The notes under the pieces are model-generated. The model did no database searches and had not been told where the DNA came from. It was given only the letters and a program-made list of their open reading frames with translations. This document shows positions 10,184-21,843 of a stretch of DNA of 64,000 bases, one piece after another (position 1 is the stretch's first letter; each line of letters opens with the position of its first letter). Source of the stretch: Rebecca billardiae RCC1528 (taxonomy: Eukaryota > Haptophyta); assembly GCA_965240325.2 (NCBI GenBank), contig OZ251225.1, forward strand, positions 3,286,001-3,350,000. Reading direction: 5' to 3'. The position numbers were made by a program, and so were the translations under genes.

Positions 10184-12695
10184 TCGACGGCTGCTGCGCT
10201 CGCGACGGGCGGCGGCGGCGGCGGCGCGGGCGGCGGCGGCGTGGGCGAGCAGCTGGAGGCGCTGCTCGTGCGCTCGCTCACCTCCGCCATCCGCTCGTGC
10301 CGCATCGGCGCGGCCGCGGCCCTCTGCCGGCTGCTCAGCCGCGACGCCGCCGCCGAGTCCGCGCCGCCCGCGCCGCCGCCGTCGGCGCGGCTCGAGTCCG
10401 CGCTGCCCGCGCGCGCCTTCCCCGCTGCCAAGAGCGCGCCCGCCCCCGCCGAGCTCGTGGACCCGCCGTGGGCGTGCTGGGCGTCGGCGGAGGCGGCGGA
10501 GCTGCCCGCGCCGCCGCCGCGCCGCGCGCGCCCCGCGCTGCGCGCGCCCGCCGCCACCGCCCTCGCCGCGCCCGACTTTCTCCCCGCCGTCCTCGCGTGG
10601 CACGCGGCCGACCGCCACGAGTCTGCCGAGGTGCCCTCCGGCGCGGACATGATGCTCGAGCGGCTCGGGCAGTCCGCGCTGGACGCGCTGACCGAGCAGC
10701 TCGCGCAGAGCCCGGCGGGGCTCGGCTGCTTCATCTCCGCCTCCGCCGCGCCCGCGCTCACGCCCGAGCTCTCCGCGGTCAACGTCGGCCTGTGGACCGC
10801 CCTCACGCGCGCGGCGGGCGGCGAGGCGTTTGCGACGCGCACGCTGCTGCCGGCGGCGCGCGCGACCGTCGCGCCGGCCGCGGCGGCGGGCGGCGGCGGC
10901 GGGCCGGCGGGCGGCGGCGCGGCGGCGGCGGCGCCGCCGCCCGACGGCGCGGCGCCCGCCGCCACCGCGCGGCGCGACACGCAGCTCGTCGCCATCGAGG
11001 TGTTCGTCGGGATTGCGCTCGGCAGCGCGCACTGGGCTGAGCGCTCGGCGGTGGAGGGCGTGCAGGCGGAGCTGAGCGCGCTGCTCGCGGACGCGCTGGG
11101 CGCGACGGCGGAGTGCGCGCCCGAGTGGGCGCGCGCGGCAGAGTTGCTCTCCTCCGACGTCCACCCGGCGCGCTGCGAGTGGATCGCGCGCCTCGCCCTC
11201 GCCCAGGCCGTGCGACTGAGCAGCGCGGGCGGCGCGGGCGGCGGGCCGGCCGGCGGCGCGGCCGGCGCGGGCAGCGGCGCCGGCTCATCCGTCGCCCTCG
11301 CCAGCTGGCTGCGCATCCTCGCCAAGCCGCTCGACGCGGGCTGGCGCGCGAGCGCGCTGCACACGCACGTGCTCTCATTGCCGCAGCTGCGCGCGTGGCT
11401 CACGCACCCGGCTAAGGCGGTGCGCGCGCGCGCGGCCGCGGTCGCGGCCACCGCCATCCGGTACGTCGCACCGGCGCCGCCCTCGGCCCTCACCGAGCAC
11501 GGCGCGCTCGTCGCCGCGGCGGACGAGGTGCTCGAGAGCGTCCTCGCCGCGGCCGAGGCGGCGGGCGCGGCGGGCGCGGCGGCGGGCGAGTCTGGCCCCG
11601 GCACCACGCCCGCGGTCGACGGCTCCGCCCCCGGCGGCGGCGGCGGCGGCAGCTCGAGCGACCAGCCTCACGACAGCGTGCTGCAACTTGTGCTGGCCGT
11701 GCCGGCGGCGAGTGCGTCGCTCCGGCCGGTACTGGCGCACGCGCCGCAGCTGCTCCGAGCGGCCGTGCGCGCCGCCACCACGTGCCGCGCGCCCGAGCTG
11801 CGCAACACCGCCAAGCTCTGCGCGCTCGCACTCGCACACCAGCCGCTGAGCGCGCCGCCGGACAGCCGCTGGCTCGACACCATCGACGCCATCGCCACGT
11901 CCGACCCCGAGTGGCGCGCGCGCGGCGCGATGGCGGCGCTGCTCGGGCCGTGGCTCTTCCGCATGCAGTTCGCCCTCTCCGACGCCGAGCTGCGCCGCAC
12001 GTTCGAGATCGTGCTCACGCTGCTCGTCGACCCGCAGCAGGAGGTCGGCGCTACGCTCCGCGCACGCGCGCGCGCGCACGCCCGCACGCGCCGAGGCGAC
12101 GCGTGCGCGCGCGTGCGCGCTGCGCTCACACCGCGCGCCGAGTGGCCCGCCCCCTCTTTGCGCGCGCGCAGGTGCGCGAGGCGTGCGTGCCGCTCGTGTC
12201 TGGCCTCGCGCGCCTCTCGGACGACGAGGGGCGGGCACGGCTGGAGGAGCGCATGCGCAAGCTCGCAGGTGCGCACGCGCGCCCCGCGCGCCGGCGCCCT
12301 GGCAAGTCGCAACGCCCCGGGAGGCGCGCACACGCGCGTCACACTCCGCGCTGCCCCCTCTCGGCGCGCGCGTGTGCGCAGACACGCCCCTGCCACGCTC
12401 CAAGCTCGCGGACGACCACGGCACGCGCGTCGCGCAGCGGCACGGCGGCATCCTCGGCCTGTCGGCGCTCGTGCGCGCCGCGCCGTACACCGTGCCGCCG
12501 TGGCTCCCATCGGTACTCGAGCGGCTGGCGCTCCACGCCAACGACCCGTACCCGCTCAACTCGGCGGTGAAGGCGACGGTGGCCGAGTTCAAGCGCACGC
12601 ACCAGGACAACTGGGAGGAGTGCCGGGCCGCCTTCTCCGAGGACCAGCTCAGCCACATCCTGGAGAGCACGTCGGCCCTCGCGCACTACGCCTGA
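6188..12695 (+). CDS. PSME4: Proteasome activator PA200/Blm10 (PSME4)
   Basis: Exons 6188-12043, 12172-12268 and 12382-12695 give 2088 residues, between the usual sizes of human PA200 and yeast Blm10. The introns (128 and 113 bases) start GTCGGC and GTGCGC and both end CAG. The product is a HEAT-repeat solenoid that caps the 20S proteasome and opens its gate. The C-terminal region is the best conserved: a PPWLPSVLERLALHANDP helix, then FKRTHQDNWEECRAAF, then the extreme C-terminus HYA. This is the hydrophobic-Tyr-X tail that docks into the 20S alpha ring. Low-complexity Gly/Ala inserts, for example poly-Gly at about 8943-8975 followed by an Asp/Ala run, are probably disordered loops. The start is the Met opening MSTRSRWLLAELP; in-frame Mets upstream (6095) are preceded by implausible sequence. 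Confidence 0.85.
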
Positions 12696-12973
12696 GCGCA
12701 GCTGTGGGACTCGGATCGGAGCCGTGATGGCCTCCCGGCGGAACACCGCTCCGCGCGCTGAGTGAGCGGACTGAGTGAGCCGGCATCACTGCTGACGACG
12801 ACGACTCCTTCCTCGCGGCGCGAGGTTTCATAGACGACACCCTCGTAGTCCGTGTACGTCTGTGATAGCAGCAGCGTCAGACGTCGGCAGTCAGCAGCTA
12901 GACTGCGATTAGACGATCAAAAAGGGCGCGGCGGTTTTCAGATGATGCTATATATATATATACTACTGTATTT
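12696..12973. other. Intergenic between convergent genes
   Basis: Holds the 3' ends of PSME4 and the first light-harvesting gene, with a short (TA)n tract near 12950-12961. No gene is seen. Confidence 0.4.
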
Positions 12974-13736
12974 TCAGAAGACGGCGGACTTGCCGATGAA
13001 CTCCTCCGCCACGAAGGCGGTGATGGCGACCATCGCGAGCCGGCCGTTCGCCAGCTCCTTGTCCTGCATCTCGCGCCTGCCGCGCGCGTCCATCTTGCCC
13101 CACAGACCCAGCGGGTCGAAGCCAAGGTCGCCGGCGATCTTCTGCTCCGGCGCGAGCGGGTTGATCTCGCCCACCTCCGCAAACACCGCAATGCCCACCA
13201 CGAGCAGCCAGAAGACCGCGCTCACCTGGCCGAGGCCGCCGTTCAGGACCGATGGCGCGCGCCCGCCCGTCACGTCCGTGATCGCCGGCAGGTTCAGCAC
13301 GTTCGCGATCGGCTTGTTCAGCAGCTCCGCCAGCGGCCAGTTCGCGGCCGCCAGCATCGCAAGCCGGCAGTGCCGGATCTCCGCCTCGCGGTAGAAGTCG
13401 AGGCGCGACTTGCTCTCCGCCAGGTTGAGCGGGTCGAAGCCTGTGCGCGGCATGGGCGCGAGCGTGAACGTGAGTGACGGCGAGCGCGCGCGCGTGCCAC
13501 GCTCGCGTTGGTGCGCGCGTGCGCGCGGCTCGCGCACCGTTGTCGCCGGCCATCGCGCCGTCGAGGAGCGCGGGCGCCTGCGCAAACGGCAGCGCCTTCG
13601 ACATGCGGTTCTCGGGCTCGGGCGGCGGGGTGGCCAGGTCCTCCATGCGCACAGAGACGGACGATGGCACGTTGGCGCGGGCGGGCGCGTGCACGCCGCT
13701 GAAGCCGAGGGTCGCGAGCGAGGAGATGGCGAGCAT
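12974..13736 (-). CDS. Light-harvesting chlorophyll-binding protein, copy 1
   Basis: Exons 13736-13538 and 13440-12974, joined across a 97-base GTGCGC...CAG intron, give 221 residues. A short hydrophobic leader (MLAISSLATLGFSG) then an Ala-rich stretch fits a bipartite plastid-targeting peptide of a secondary plastid. The mature part opens near AGDNGFDPLN. Helix 1 has the LHC signature EIRHCRLAMLA and helix 3 has ELANGRLAMVA; in each, Glu and Arg pair between helices and ligate chlorophyll. Helix 2 is the hydrophobic segment AVFWLLVVGIAVFAEVG. It should bind chlorophyll a/c and carotenoid in the thylakoid membrane. Its upstream ~540 bases are shared with copy 4. Confidence 0.85.
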
Positions 13737-14273
13737 GACGATGAACGGAGAGGCGGTGTGATGCGCGTGCGGACGGTGGGTGGCGAGTCTTCGAGAACTC
13801 GACCGAAGGTCGCCGTCCGCGTCGTCGTCGCCGCGCCGCCGCGAAGGCCAGCCCAGGACCGAATCTCAAATCTGAAATCTCAAAATAATCTGAAATCTCA
13901 CAGACCACCGAACGTTGGCCGGCGCGGGGCGGGAGGCCACCGCCCGGACCCAGCGCCGACCACGATGGCCGGCTTTAGACGAGACGTGTTCCCGCGAGCC
14001 TCGTGCCTGCCGCTGCGCGTGTCGTAGATTGGAGGTGAGGTGTTCGGAGCGCGCTCAGCACAACGCAGACAAGCGAGGCTTGTCATGTGCCGTCGAAACC
14101 GAGATGCGCTGATTGCTGCGAGCGGGTGGAGTGGCAAGAGCATTGTGTTTTGCGGGCGCTGGGCGGCAGGATCGTGAGTGAGTTCGGGCGGTGGCAATGC
14201 ACTCTCTCGGTGATGATGCCACCGAGGACACACTGCAACGGCGGCGAGTACGTTCGATCATACGCCTTAGCGA
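12974..14273 (-). repeat. Inverted segmental duplication, arm 1 (mate at 20510-21754)
   Basis: The whole of light-harvesting copy 1 plus ~540 bases of its upstream DNA matches copy 4 and its upstream DNA in opposite orientation. Shared landmarks include GATTTCAGATTATTTTGAG, a TCGAGTTCTCGAAGACTCGC stretch, and CTCGCCGCCGTTGCAGTGTG near the outer end. Similarity fades at about 14273 and 20510. Confidence 0.75.
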
Positions 14274-14611
14274 ATATAGTGGGAGAAAAAATCACGTCGC
14301 TGGTAATAAGCACTCTATCGTCACCGTAGCAGCCTGATTCCGCCAGACCTCCGTGCCGAGTGCGCTCGTCGGCTCGTGCAACCGACTAGTGTTGGCACCG
14401 TCGGCACCATATTGACTGAAGTGCTGGTCCCAAGACCCAACTCTGCGGTCCGCGCCAAACTGCCCTGGGGGTTCTGCTGATGAACACGATCTGGATGACA
14501 TGGCGGCGGCAGATAGAGATCTATCCACTCATTGTGGCATCGTCGGCGCTGACTGCTACAGTAAGTGCACTGTATCATCAGGCATTGCGTTTACAACGGA
14601 CCGGCCCAAGC
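14274..14611. other. Intergenic between light-harvesting copies 1 and 2
   Basis: Low-conservation spacer, no gene seen. It follows the shared upstream block of copy 1 and leads into the 3' end of copy 2. Confidence 0.4.
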
Positions 14612-15374
14612 TCAGAAGACGGCGGACTTGCCGATGAACTCCTCCGCCACGAAGGCGGTGATGGCGACCATCGCGAGCCGGCCGTTCGCCAGCTCCTTGT
14701 CCTGCATCTCGCGCCTGCCGCGCGCGTCCATCTTGCCCCACAGACCCAGCGGGTCGAAGCCAAGGTCGCCGGCGATCTTCTGCTCCGGCGCGAGCGGGTT
14801 GATCTCGCCCACCTCCGCAAACACCGCAATGCCCACCACGAGCAGCCAGAAGACCGCGCTCACCTGGCCGAGGCCGCCGTTCAGGACCGATGGCGCGCGC
14901 CCGCCCGTCACGTCCGTGATCGCCGGCAGGTTCAGCACGTTCGCGATCGGCTTGTTCAGCAGCTCAGCCAGCGGCCAGTTCGCGGCCGCCAGCATCGCAA
15001 GCCGGCAGTGCCGGATCTCCGCCTCGCGGTAGAAGTCGAGGCGCGACTTGCTCTCCGCCAGGTTGAGCGGGTCGAAGCCTGTGCGCGGCATGGGCGTGAG
15101 CGTGAACGTGAGTGACGGCGAGCGCGCGCGCGTGCCACGCTCGCGTTGGTGCGCGCGTGCGCGCGGCTCGCGCACCGTTGTCGCCGGCCATCGCGCCATC
15201 GAGGAGCGCGGGCGCCTGTGCGAACGGCAGCGCCTTCGACATGCGGTTCTCGGGCTCGGGCGGCGGAGTGGCGACGTCCTCCATGCGCACAGAGACGGAC
15301 GAAGGCACGGTGGCGCGGGCGGGCGCGTTCACGCCGCTGAAGCCGAGGGTCGCGAGCGAGGAGATGGCGAGCAT
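14612..15374 (-). CDS. Light-harvesting chlorophyll-binding protein, copy 2
   Basis: Exons 15374-15176 and 15078-14612 with a 97-base intron; 221 residues. The second exon protein appears identical to that of copies 1, 3 and 4. The leader differs from the others by a few substitutions (for example HAPARA versus NAPARA). It is head-to-head with copy 3 across 267 bases that probably act as a common promoter. Function as for copy 1. Near-identity, including inside the intron, points to very recent duplication or ongoing gene conversion. Confidence 0.85.
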
Positions 15375-15641
15375 GACGACGATGAGCGGGAGTTGCCTCT
15401 GGGGTTCGCCTGCTGAACGCGGCCGTTTGTTGCGAACATGCCCGACACGAGTGCGCACACGCGGCTGCTGGGCAGCCCATGCATCTTGTCGAGAATCGTG
15501 AACAAGGTTCCTGAAAGTAAGCCGGAAGGTTCGGGACAAAAGCGCACAGTTGCCCTGATCCAGTCGGAAACTCTCGAAGACACGCATCCCGCACAAGCAC
15601 GCCGGCCACAGCCCTACCAACGCCCTTCCCGTCTCGTCGTC
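15375..15641. promoter_or_regulatory. Probable bidirectional promoter of light-harvesting copies 2 and 3
   Basis: This 267-base spacer separates the two divergent start codons. It is the only unique DNA between two 763-base mirror-image genes. No defined TATA or light-response motif could be assigned, so the role is inferred from position. Confidence 0.4.
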
Positions 15642-16404
15642 ATGCTCGCCATCTCCTCGCTCGCGACCCTCGGCTTCAGCGGCGTGCACGCGCCCGCCCG
15701 CGCCACCGTGCCATCTTCCGTCTCTGTGCGCATGGAGGACGTGGCCACCCCGCCGCCCGAGCCCGAGAACCGCATGTCGAAGGCGCTGCCGTTCGCACAG
15801 GCGCCCGCGCTCCTCGATGGCGCGATGGCCGGCGACAACGGTGCGCGAGCCGCGCGCACGCGCGCACCAACGCGAGCGTGGCACGCGCGCGCGCTCGCCG
15901 TCACTCACGTTCACGCTCACGCCCATGCCGCGCACAGGCTTCGACCCGCTCAACCTGGCGGAGAGCAAGTCGCGCCTCGACTTCTACCGCGAGGCGGAGA
16001 TCCGGCACTGCCGGCTCGCGATGCTGGCGGCCGCGAACTGGCCGCTGGCGGAGCTGCTGAACAAGCCGATCGCGAACGTGCTGAACCTGCCGGCGATCAC
16101 GGACGTGACGGGCGGGCGTGCGCCATCGGTCCTGAACGGCGGCCTCGGCCAGGTGAGCGCGGTCTTCTGGCTGCTCGTGGTGGGCATTGCGGTGTTTGCG
16201 GAGGTGGGCGAGATCAACCCGCTCGCGCCGGAGCAGAAGATCGCCGGCGACCTTGGCTTCGACCCGCTGGGTCTGTGGGGCAAGATGGACGCGCGCGGCA
16301 GGCGCGAGATGCAGGACAAGGAGCTGGCAAACGGCCGGCTCGCGATGGTCGCCATCACCGCCTTCGTGGCGGAGGAGTTCATCGGCAAGTCCGCCGTCTT
16401 CTGA
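15642..16404 (+). CDS. Light-harvesting chlorophyll-binding protein, copy 3
   Basis: Exons 15642-15840 and 15938-16404 with a 97-base GTGCGC...CAG intron at the same place as in the other copies; 221 residues. Plastid leader, the two LHC signatures (EIRHCRLAMLA, ELANGRLAMVA) and the truncated C-terminus GKSAVF are all conserved. It forms the right arm of a near-perfect palindrome with copy 2. Copies 1 and 4 have a different shared upstream region, so the two pairs may be regulated differently. Confidence 0.85.
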
Positions 16405-16590
16405 GCTGGGACTGAATAATTGATACAGTAAAGTCATCTGTCACAATCTGGCTTCCTCAGTGCCGATGCCACTATAGCACTAGTACATGTTACTAATAAC
16501 GGATAGTTGTACTAACGGAGAGTGCGACCGCTTGTAACCCCCACCCTACCGCGCGCTCACCCGCCGGCCGCCTGCGTTCGGAGCCTGAAC

Positions 16591-19500
16591 TTAGCGGTCC
16601 TCCGGTGACGATGAAGCGGGCGTGGCCACGGCCCGCGAGCACACGAACGGCAGCGGTTGAGCGCACTGCCACCACGCGCCGAGTCCTCCGCCGATCAGGT
16701 GAGCGCACTGCTCCTGCCGCCGCAGCAACGAGCCAGCGTCCATCCAGCTCCGCTGCCACGCCGCACGCCCGGGCGTCGGGACGCGCGCGCGCGCAGCGCC
16801 GTCGCGCCAGCGCCAGCCCACCTCCACCCGCCGCCCCGCCCCAGCCGAGAGCCAGCGCGGCACCCAGCTCCGATCGCGCGGCGTGCGCACGAGGCCGACC
16901 CACGCTGCGGCCGAGACGCCGTCAAGCAGGCAGAGCGCGGCGCGCAGCGCGTCCGGCCCGGGCAGGACGGCGAGGGCGGCGCCCATCGCCGCGCACGCCT
17001 CCGCCGCGCGCGCCGCGGGCCGCGGGCGCGGCTCGAGGCGCAGCTCGAGCTCGCCCGCGCGCACCCAGCGCCCGGCGCCCGCCTGCCCCCGGGCCTCGCA
17101 CGCCGCGCACTCGGCGCGCGCGCGCGCGCTCGCGTGCGCCCAGAGGGCCAGCGCGAGGCTCAAATACGCCAGCACGACGAGCAGGCTGCCCAGCACCGCG
17201 CGGTTGCACAGCAGCCGCTGCAGCCGGCCGAGCGCGCTCGTCTTGAACTGCTGGCTCCTCGTGCGCGTGTACTCGCGCGGGCGCCGAGGCGGCCTTTGGC
17301 TCGGCTCGGAGAACGTGACGGCGCCGCCGTGCGCACCTGCGGCTGCGCGCGCGCCTGCCGTCGTGTGCGAGGGTCCGGCGCCCAAGCCGTGTCCGGAGCG
17401 CAAGCTTGGCTTTCTGGGCGGCTCGGCATCCGCGCCGCCGCCGTCCCCGCTGCCGCCGCCGTCCCCAGGATCTGCGCCGAGCACAAGCCTGCTCACGTGC
17501 CGGCTGAACTCCAGGGCGCCCCCCGTCGCGTCCACGACCGCCATCAGCCGCGAGTAGTCTGCCGCACTCGTCGCCTTGCACGCGCGCACATCGAAGGGCG
17601 GGGCGCGCGGCCGCCGGCCTTTCGCGCCGTCGGCGTGCGCGCCGTCCTCCGGCGCGCCGATGTGTCGGACCTCCACCTCAATGCCGCGAAGGTGTGTGAA
17701 CGTGAAGAGCTCCACCACACACCAGAGCCTGCGCAGGCGCCGGGTGAGGAGCGGGGCGCGCCGCGGCCGAGTGTGCCGCCGCGGACGCCGGCGGGGGCGA
17801 GGCGGGCGCGCGCAGAGTGAGGGGCGGGGGCCGCCCCCCGCACCCACCGCCTCCCCCGCGCCCCCGCCCAGCCCGCGCGCGTGCGCCGCGCGTGCGCCGC
17901 GCGTGCGCCGCGCGTGCGCCGCGCCAGCCGCACACACCTGTCGAGGTAGGTCGCCCCCTTGAGAACCACCAGGCTGGAGCAGCCCGCGAGATACAGCGGC
18001 AGATTGGGCAGGTCGCGGCCGATGTCGGCCTGGTCGATGCTGCGGGCGCGCCGCCGCGCGCCGCGCGCGGGGTGGGTGGTGTGGCGCGGCGTGTGCGGCC
18101 GTGCGGCGTGCGCGGGGCTGCTGCCGGGCCGCGGTGCCGCGGAGCCGAGCGGTGCGCTGGCCACCGCCGGTGCAGTCGCTCTACATGCGCTGCTGGGTGC
18201 GAGAGGCGGAGCCAGCGGCAAGAGCGCAGGGCCGGCCTGCCGCCTAGCTCTGCGCAATCGCGCGCCCGGCCGAGGCGCGGCGCTCACGAGCGTCGTGCGC
18301 ACGCACGCCCCCTGAACGGCGCCGCCCGCTCCGCCGCGCGCCGCGCCGGCCGCCCCGCGCGCACCAGCAGCGGTCGAGCCAAACTACCGGCTCGCGGCCG
18401 TTGTGCGTGTCTCTAAAGTCGTGCCGCCAGCCCTCGAAGGCGGCCCACTTGAGCGCCGGGTCGTCGTGCCAGCTGGGGTGGGCGCGGGGCGCGGAGGCGC
18501 GGCGCGCGCGCAGCGAGCGCCTTGCAGCGCGCACGCCCGCAACGTGCGACACAGCCGGGCGCACCGCGTGCGCGGCCGCGCGCGCCGCCCGCGGCCGCGC
18601 GCCGCGCGCCGCGCCGCGCGCACGAGTGGCTAATGAAAGCGTCCACGTCCGCGAGGGGCCACGGCGTGGAGAGCTGGTAGAAGCGGTTCGCCATCTCGAC
18701 GGGCGTGTCCGGCGCGTCTGGCGTGAACACCTCGACGCTGAGCAGCTCGGCCGGCACGGCGCGCATGCGCGCGGTCGCGGACGCGATGATGGCCGCCGCG
18801 CCGCCGTGCGCCGCTGGCGCAAACATGGTGGCGATGGCGGCGGCCGACGCGATGCCCTCCGTGCGCGAGGCGACGAGGGCCTGCGTGCGTCGCTGCAGCC
18901 CCGGCCACAGGTAGTTCACCAGCCCTGCGAGCTGCGCGCCCACCACCGCCGCGATCGCCGCGCTGCTCGAGCCGCCCCAGAAGCCCGGCAGGCTCGAACC
19001 GAGCAGCGCGCCGTAAGGGAGCATGCCGCACAGCAGGCCGAAGACGGCGGCGCTCGCGGTGGAGGAGTGCATGCGGCGGTGGAAGCGGCGGTTCGAGCGC
19101 GGGCCGTAGCCTCCCTTCCACAGCCCCCACACCATGCGTGGCGCGTAGTCGACCACGATGAGCAACGCACCCAGGCCAAACAGGCCACAGTACGCCGCGC
19201 GCGCGAGCGGCCATGCGCTGCGGCACGCACTCGGCGAGCTGAGCGCGTCGGCGACGATGCGCACGGCCGCGCGGATACACTGCGCGAAGATGAGCGTGTT
19301 GCCGTACGCGGCCCACAGCGAGATCGCGATGACCGGCGCCGAGTGCGTCGGCACGATCGCGTGCATGAGCAAGATGTAGTTCAGATAGTAGGCACTCATG
19401 CACCAGAAGAACGCATCGGAAGCGGCGGGCGTGACGTGCAGCGCGACGAGGCTGGGCACGCCGACGAGCACGAAGACGAACGCAAAGGGCGCCACCGCCC

Positions 19501-19768
19501 AGAGGTGCAGCCGCCAGCTGCTGCGGTGCGCCTCCTGCAGCCGGTCGCGGATCACCGTCGCGTGCGAGATCGACACGTCATCAAGCGCGTCGGAGACGTG
19601 CGCCGATGGCGAGCGCTGCGCTCGCGCCCCGGCTGGGGAGGCGCCCTCCTCGTCAAAACGCGTGTACGACGACGAGGGCCGCCGCGAGCGGCGCGCCCAT
19701 GCGGGAAGGCGTTGCCGCCGCTCGGTCTCCCCTGGCGGCGCTCGCCGTGTCCACCGCCATGTTTTCAT
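16591..19768 (-). CDS. Multi-pass membrane protein with TIR-like domain and C-terminal C-type-lectin-like domain
   Basis: Four exons (19768-18624, 18472-18365, 18039-17938, 17728-16591) give 830 residues. Introns of 151, 325 and 209 bases start GTGCGC, GTGCGC and GTGTGT and end CAG. Residues about 85-370 hold six or seven hydrophobic helices. Residues about 375-500 are the algal TIR-like domain: AFISHSWHDDPALKW, VVWLDRCCIDQADI, LPLYLAGCSSLVVL, RLWCVVELFTF. A low-complexity linker leads to one more helix (VLGSLLVVLAYLSLALALW, about 630-648). The last ~165 residues fit a C-type-lectin-like fold, with cysteines and tryptophans in order (AEACAAMGAALAVLP, AAWVGL, CAHLIGG, WWQCAQPLPFVC). I see no calcium-binding WND or EPN motif. 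The layout suggests a receptor: lectin-like part outside, TIR-like part inside. This is inference from domains; the ligand is unknown. Confidence 0.7.
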
Positions 19769-20509
19769 TGCCTGCTGGCTGCTCGTTGAAAGCCGGCTCT
19801 CTCTGGGGAGCCCCGGCTGGCTCTGCCGGCTACAGTTTATTTGTTTTAACGTGCGTAAGGCTCACGGTGGCAGGTTGCCGCGCCATCCTTCATCGCACGC
19901 TCTCCGAAGAGAGACCTGGAAACAGTGACGAACGGCTCGGCTGCCTTGGCGCCAGGAGTCCGGGAGCCAGGCGGCTGGGACGCTGGTGCGTACTTGAATC
20001 TCGCCTGCCTGAGCTGTGTGCGTCTCTTATTCTTAGTAAACTGTACTCCTACCATCCAGCTACTGCCGGCTTGACGGGGGGCCGCCGCCGCCGCCCGGCC
20101 GGGGCGTGTGCTTCACATCGCGTGTACAAGGGTGGTACGCCCAAAGGAACGCCGGTACCGCCCTTGGCTTGTATATAGTTGCAAGGGGGGCCCTCGGTTG
20201 GTACGCCCCACAGGCCACACCGGGGGCTGGCGACGGACACCGACAACCGCAAGTTCGCGACGAGCACTACCTGGCCCTTGTCGCCGCAGCAAGGCCATGG
20301 AAACTTACAACAGTAGCTTATTGAACGCATCCAATGCTACGAGTGAAGAAGCAATGCAAAGCGGCAGCTACAGTAGAAGACGCAGCCGATCGACCAGTCA
20401 TACGCGCGTCGGCCAGCGGGCTGTGCCTGTTGCGCGGAGGTCTCAGGAATCGGGCTGCTACTCGGCGATAGACACCAGTGACATGATGTTGTTCGTGCAC
20501 TACATCTCC
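19769..20509. other. Intergenic region with a dispersed repeat
   Basis: No gene is seen. It should hold the promoter of the TIR-like/lectin gene. Bases about 19829-19923 are the inverse of 58961-59055. Confidence 0.45.
19829..19923 (-). repeat. ~95-base dispersed repeat (mate at 58961-59055)
   Basis: Almost identical to 58961-59055 in inverse orientation, from GTTTCCAGGTCTCTCTTC through AAAACAAATAAACTGTAG. It has no coding potential and is likely a fragment of an unclassified repeat. Confidence 0.75.
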
Positions 20510-21754
20510 TAAGGCGTATGATCGCACGTACTCGCCGCCGTTGCAGTGTGTTCTCAGTGGCATCATCACCTAGAGTGTGCATTCATCATGAAGGATCGCA
20601 GCAATCAGAGCCCAATCAGCGCATCTCGGTTTCGACGGCACATGACCAGTCACGCTTGTCTGCGTTGTGCTGAGCGCGCTCCGAACACCTCACCTCCAAT
20701 CTACGACACGCGCAGCGGCAGGCACGAGGCTCGCGGGAACACGTCTCGTCTAAAGCCGGCCATCGTGGTCGGCGCTGGGTCCGGGCGGTGGCCTCCCCGC
20801 CCCGCGCCGGCCAACGTTCGGTGGTCTGTGAGATTTCAGATTATTTTGAGATTTCAGATTTGAGATTCGGTCCTGGGCTGGCCTTCGCGGCGGCGCGGCG
20901 ACGACGACGCGGACGGCGACCTTCGGTCGAGTTCTCGAAGACTCGCCACCACCGTCCGCACGCGCATCACACCGCCTCTCCGTTCATCGTCATGCTCGCC
21001 ATCTCCTCGCTCGCGACCCTCGGCTTCAGCGGCGTGCACTCGCCCGCCCGCGCCACCGTGCCATCGTCCGTCTCTGTGCGCATGGAGGACGTCGCCACCC
21101 CGCCGCCCGAGCCCGAGAACCGCATGTCGAAGGCGCTGCCGTTTGCGCAGGCGCCCGCGCTCCTCGACGGCGCGATGGCCGGCGACAACGGTGCGCGAGC
21201 CGCGCGCACGCGCGCACCAACGCGAGCGTGGCACGCGCGCGCGCTCGCCGTCACTCACGTTCACGCTCGCGCCCATGCCGCGCACAGGCTTCGACCCGCT
21301 CAACCTGGCAGAGAGCAAGTCGCGCCTCGACTTCTACCGCGAGGCGGAGATCCGGCACTGCCGGCTTGCGATGCTGGCGGCCGCGAACTGGCCGCTGGCG
21401 GAGCTGCTGAACAAGCCGATCGCGAACGTGCTGAACCTGCCGGCGATCACGGACGTGACGGGCGGGCGTGCGCCGTCGGTCCTGAACGGCGGCCTCGGCC
21501 AGGTGAGCGCGGTCTTCTGGCTGCTCGTGGTGGGCATTGCGGTGTTTGCGGAGGTGGGCGAGATCAATCCGCTCGCGCCGGAGCAGAAGATCGCCGGCGA
21601 CCTTGGCTTCGACCCGCTGGGTCTGTGGGGCAAGATGGACGCGCGCGGCAGGCGCGAGATGCAGGACAAGGAGCTGGCAAACGGCCGGCTCGCGATGGTC
21701 GCCATCACCGCCTTCGTGGCGGAGGAGTTCATCGGCAAGTCCGCCGTCTTCTAA
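20510..21754 (+). repeat. Inverted segmental duplication, arm 2 (mate at 12974-14273)
   Basis: Contains light-harvesting copy 4 and its ~480-base upstream region, matching copy 1 and its upstream region in opposite orientation. A short indel difference lies near 20575-20620. Confidence 0.75.
20992..21754 (+). CDS. Light-harvesting chlorophyll-binding protein, copy 4
   Basis: Exons 20992-21190 and 21288-21754, 97-base intron, 221 residues ending GKSAVF then TAA (copy 3 ends in TGA). The leader carries HSPARA where copy 3 has HAPARA; the rest matches the paralogs. It has the same two LHC chlorophyll-binding helices and the same secondary-plastid targeting leader. Its upstream DNA is shared with copy 1, not with copies 2 and 3. 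Confidence 0.85.
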
Positions 21755-21843
21755 ATTCGTCTAAACATATTGTCATCATGTACTACGATAAGTTATGATC
21801 TACGTACGTATGCTACTCTAAGGTACGCCCCCAGCTTTTCATA

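Noticed and set aside
6770-11164. Long minus-strand open frame (1464 codons) opposite PSME4
   Set aside because: Arg/Gly/Ala-rich shadow of the PSME4 exon; no conserved features.
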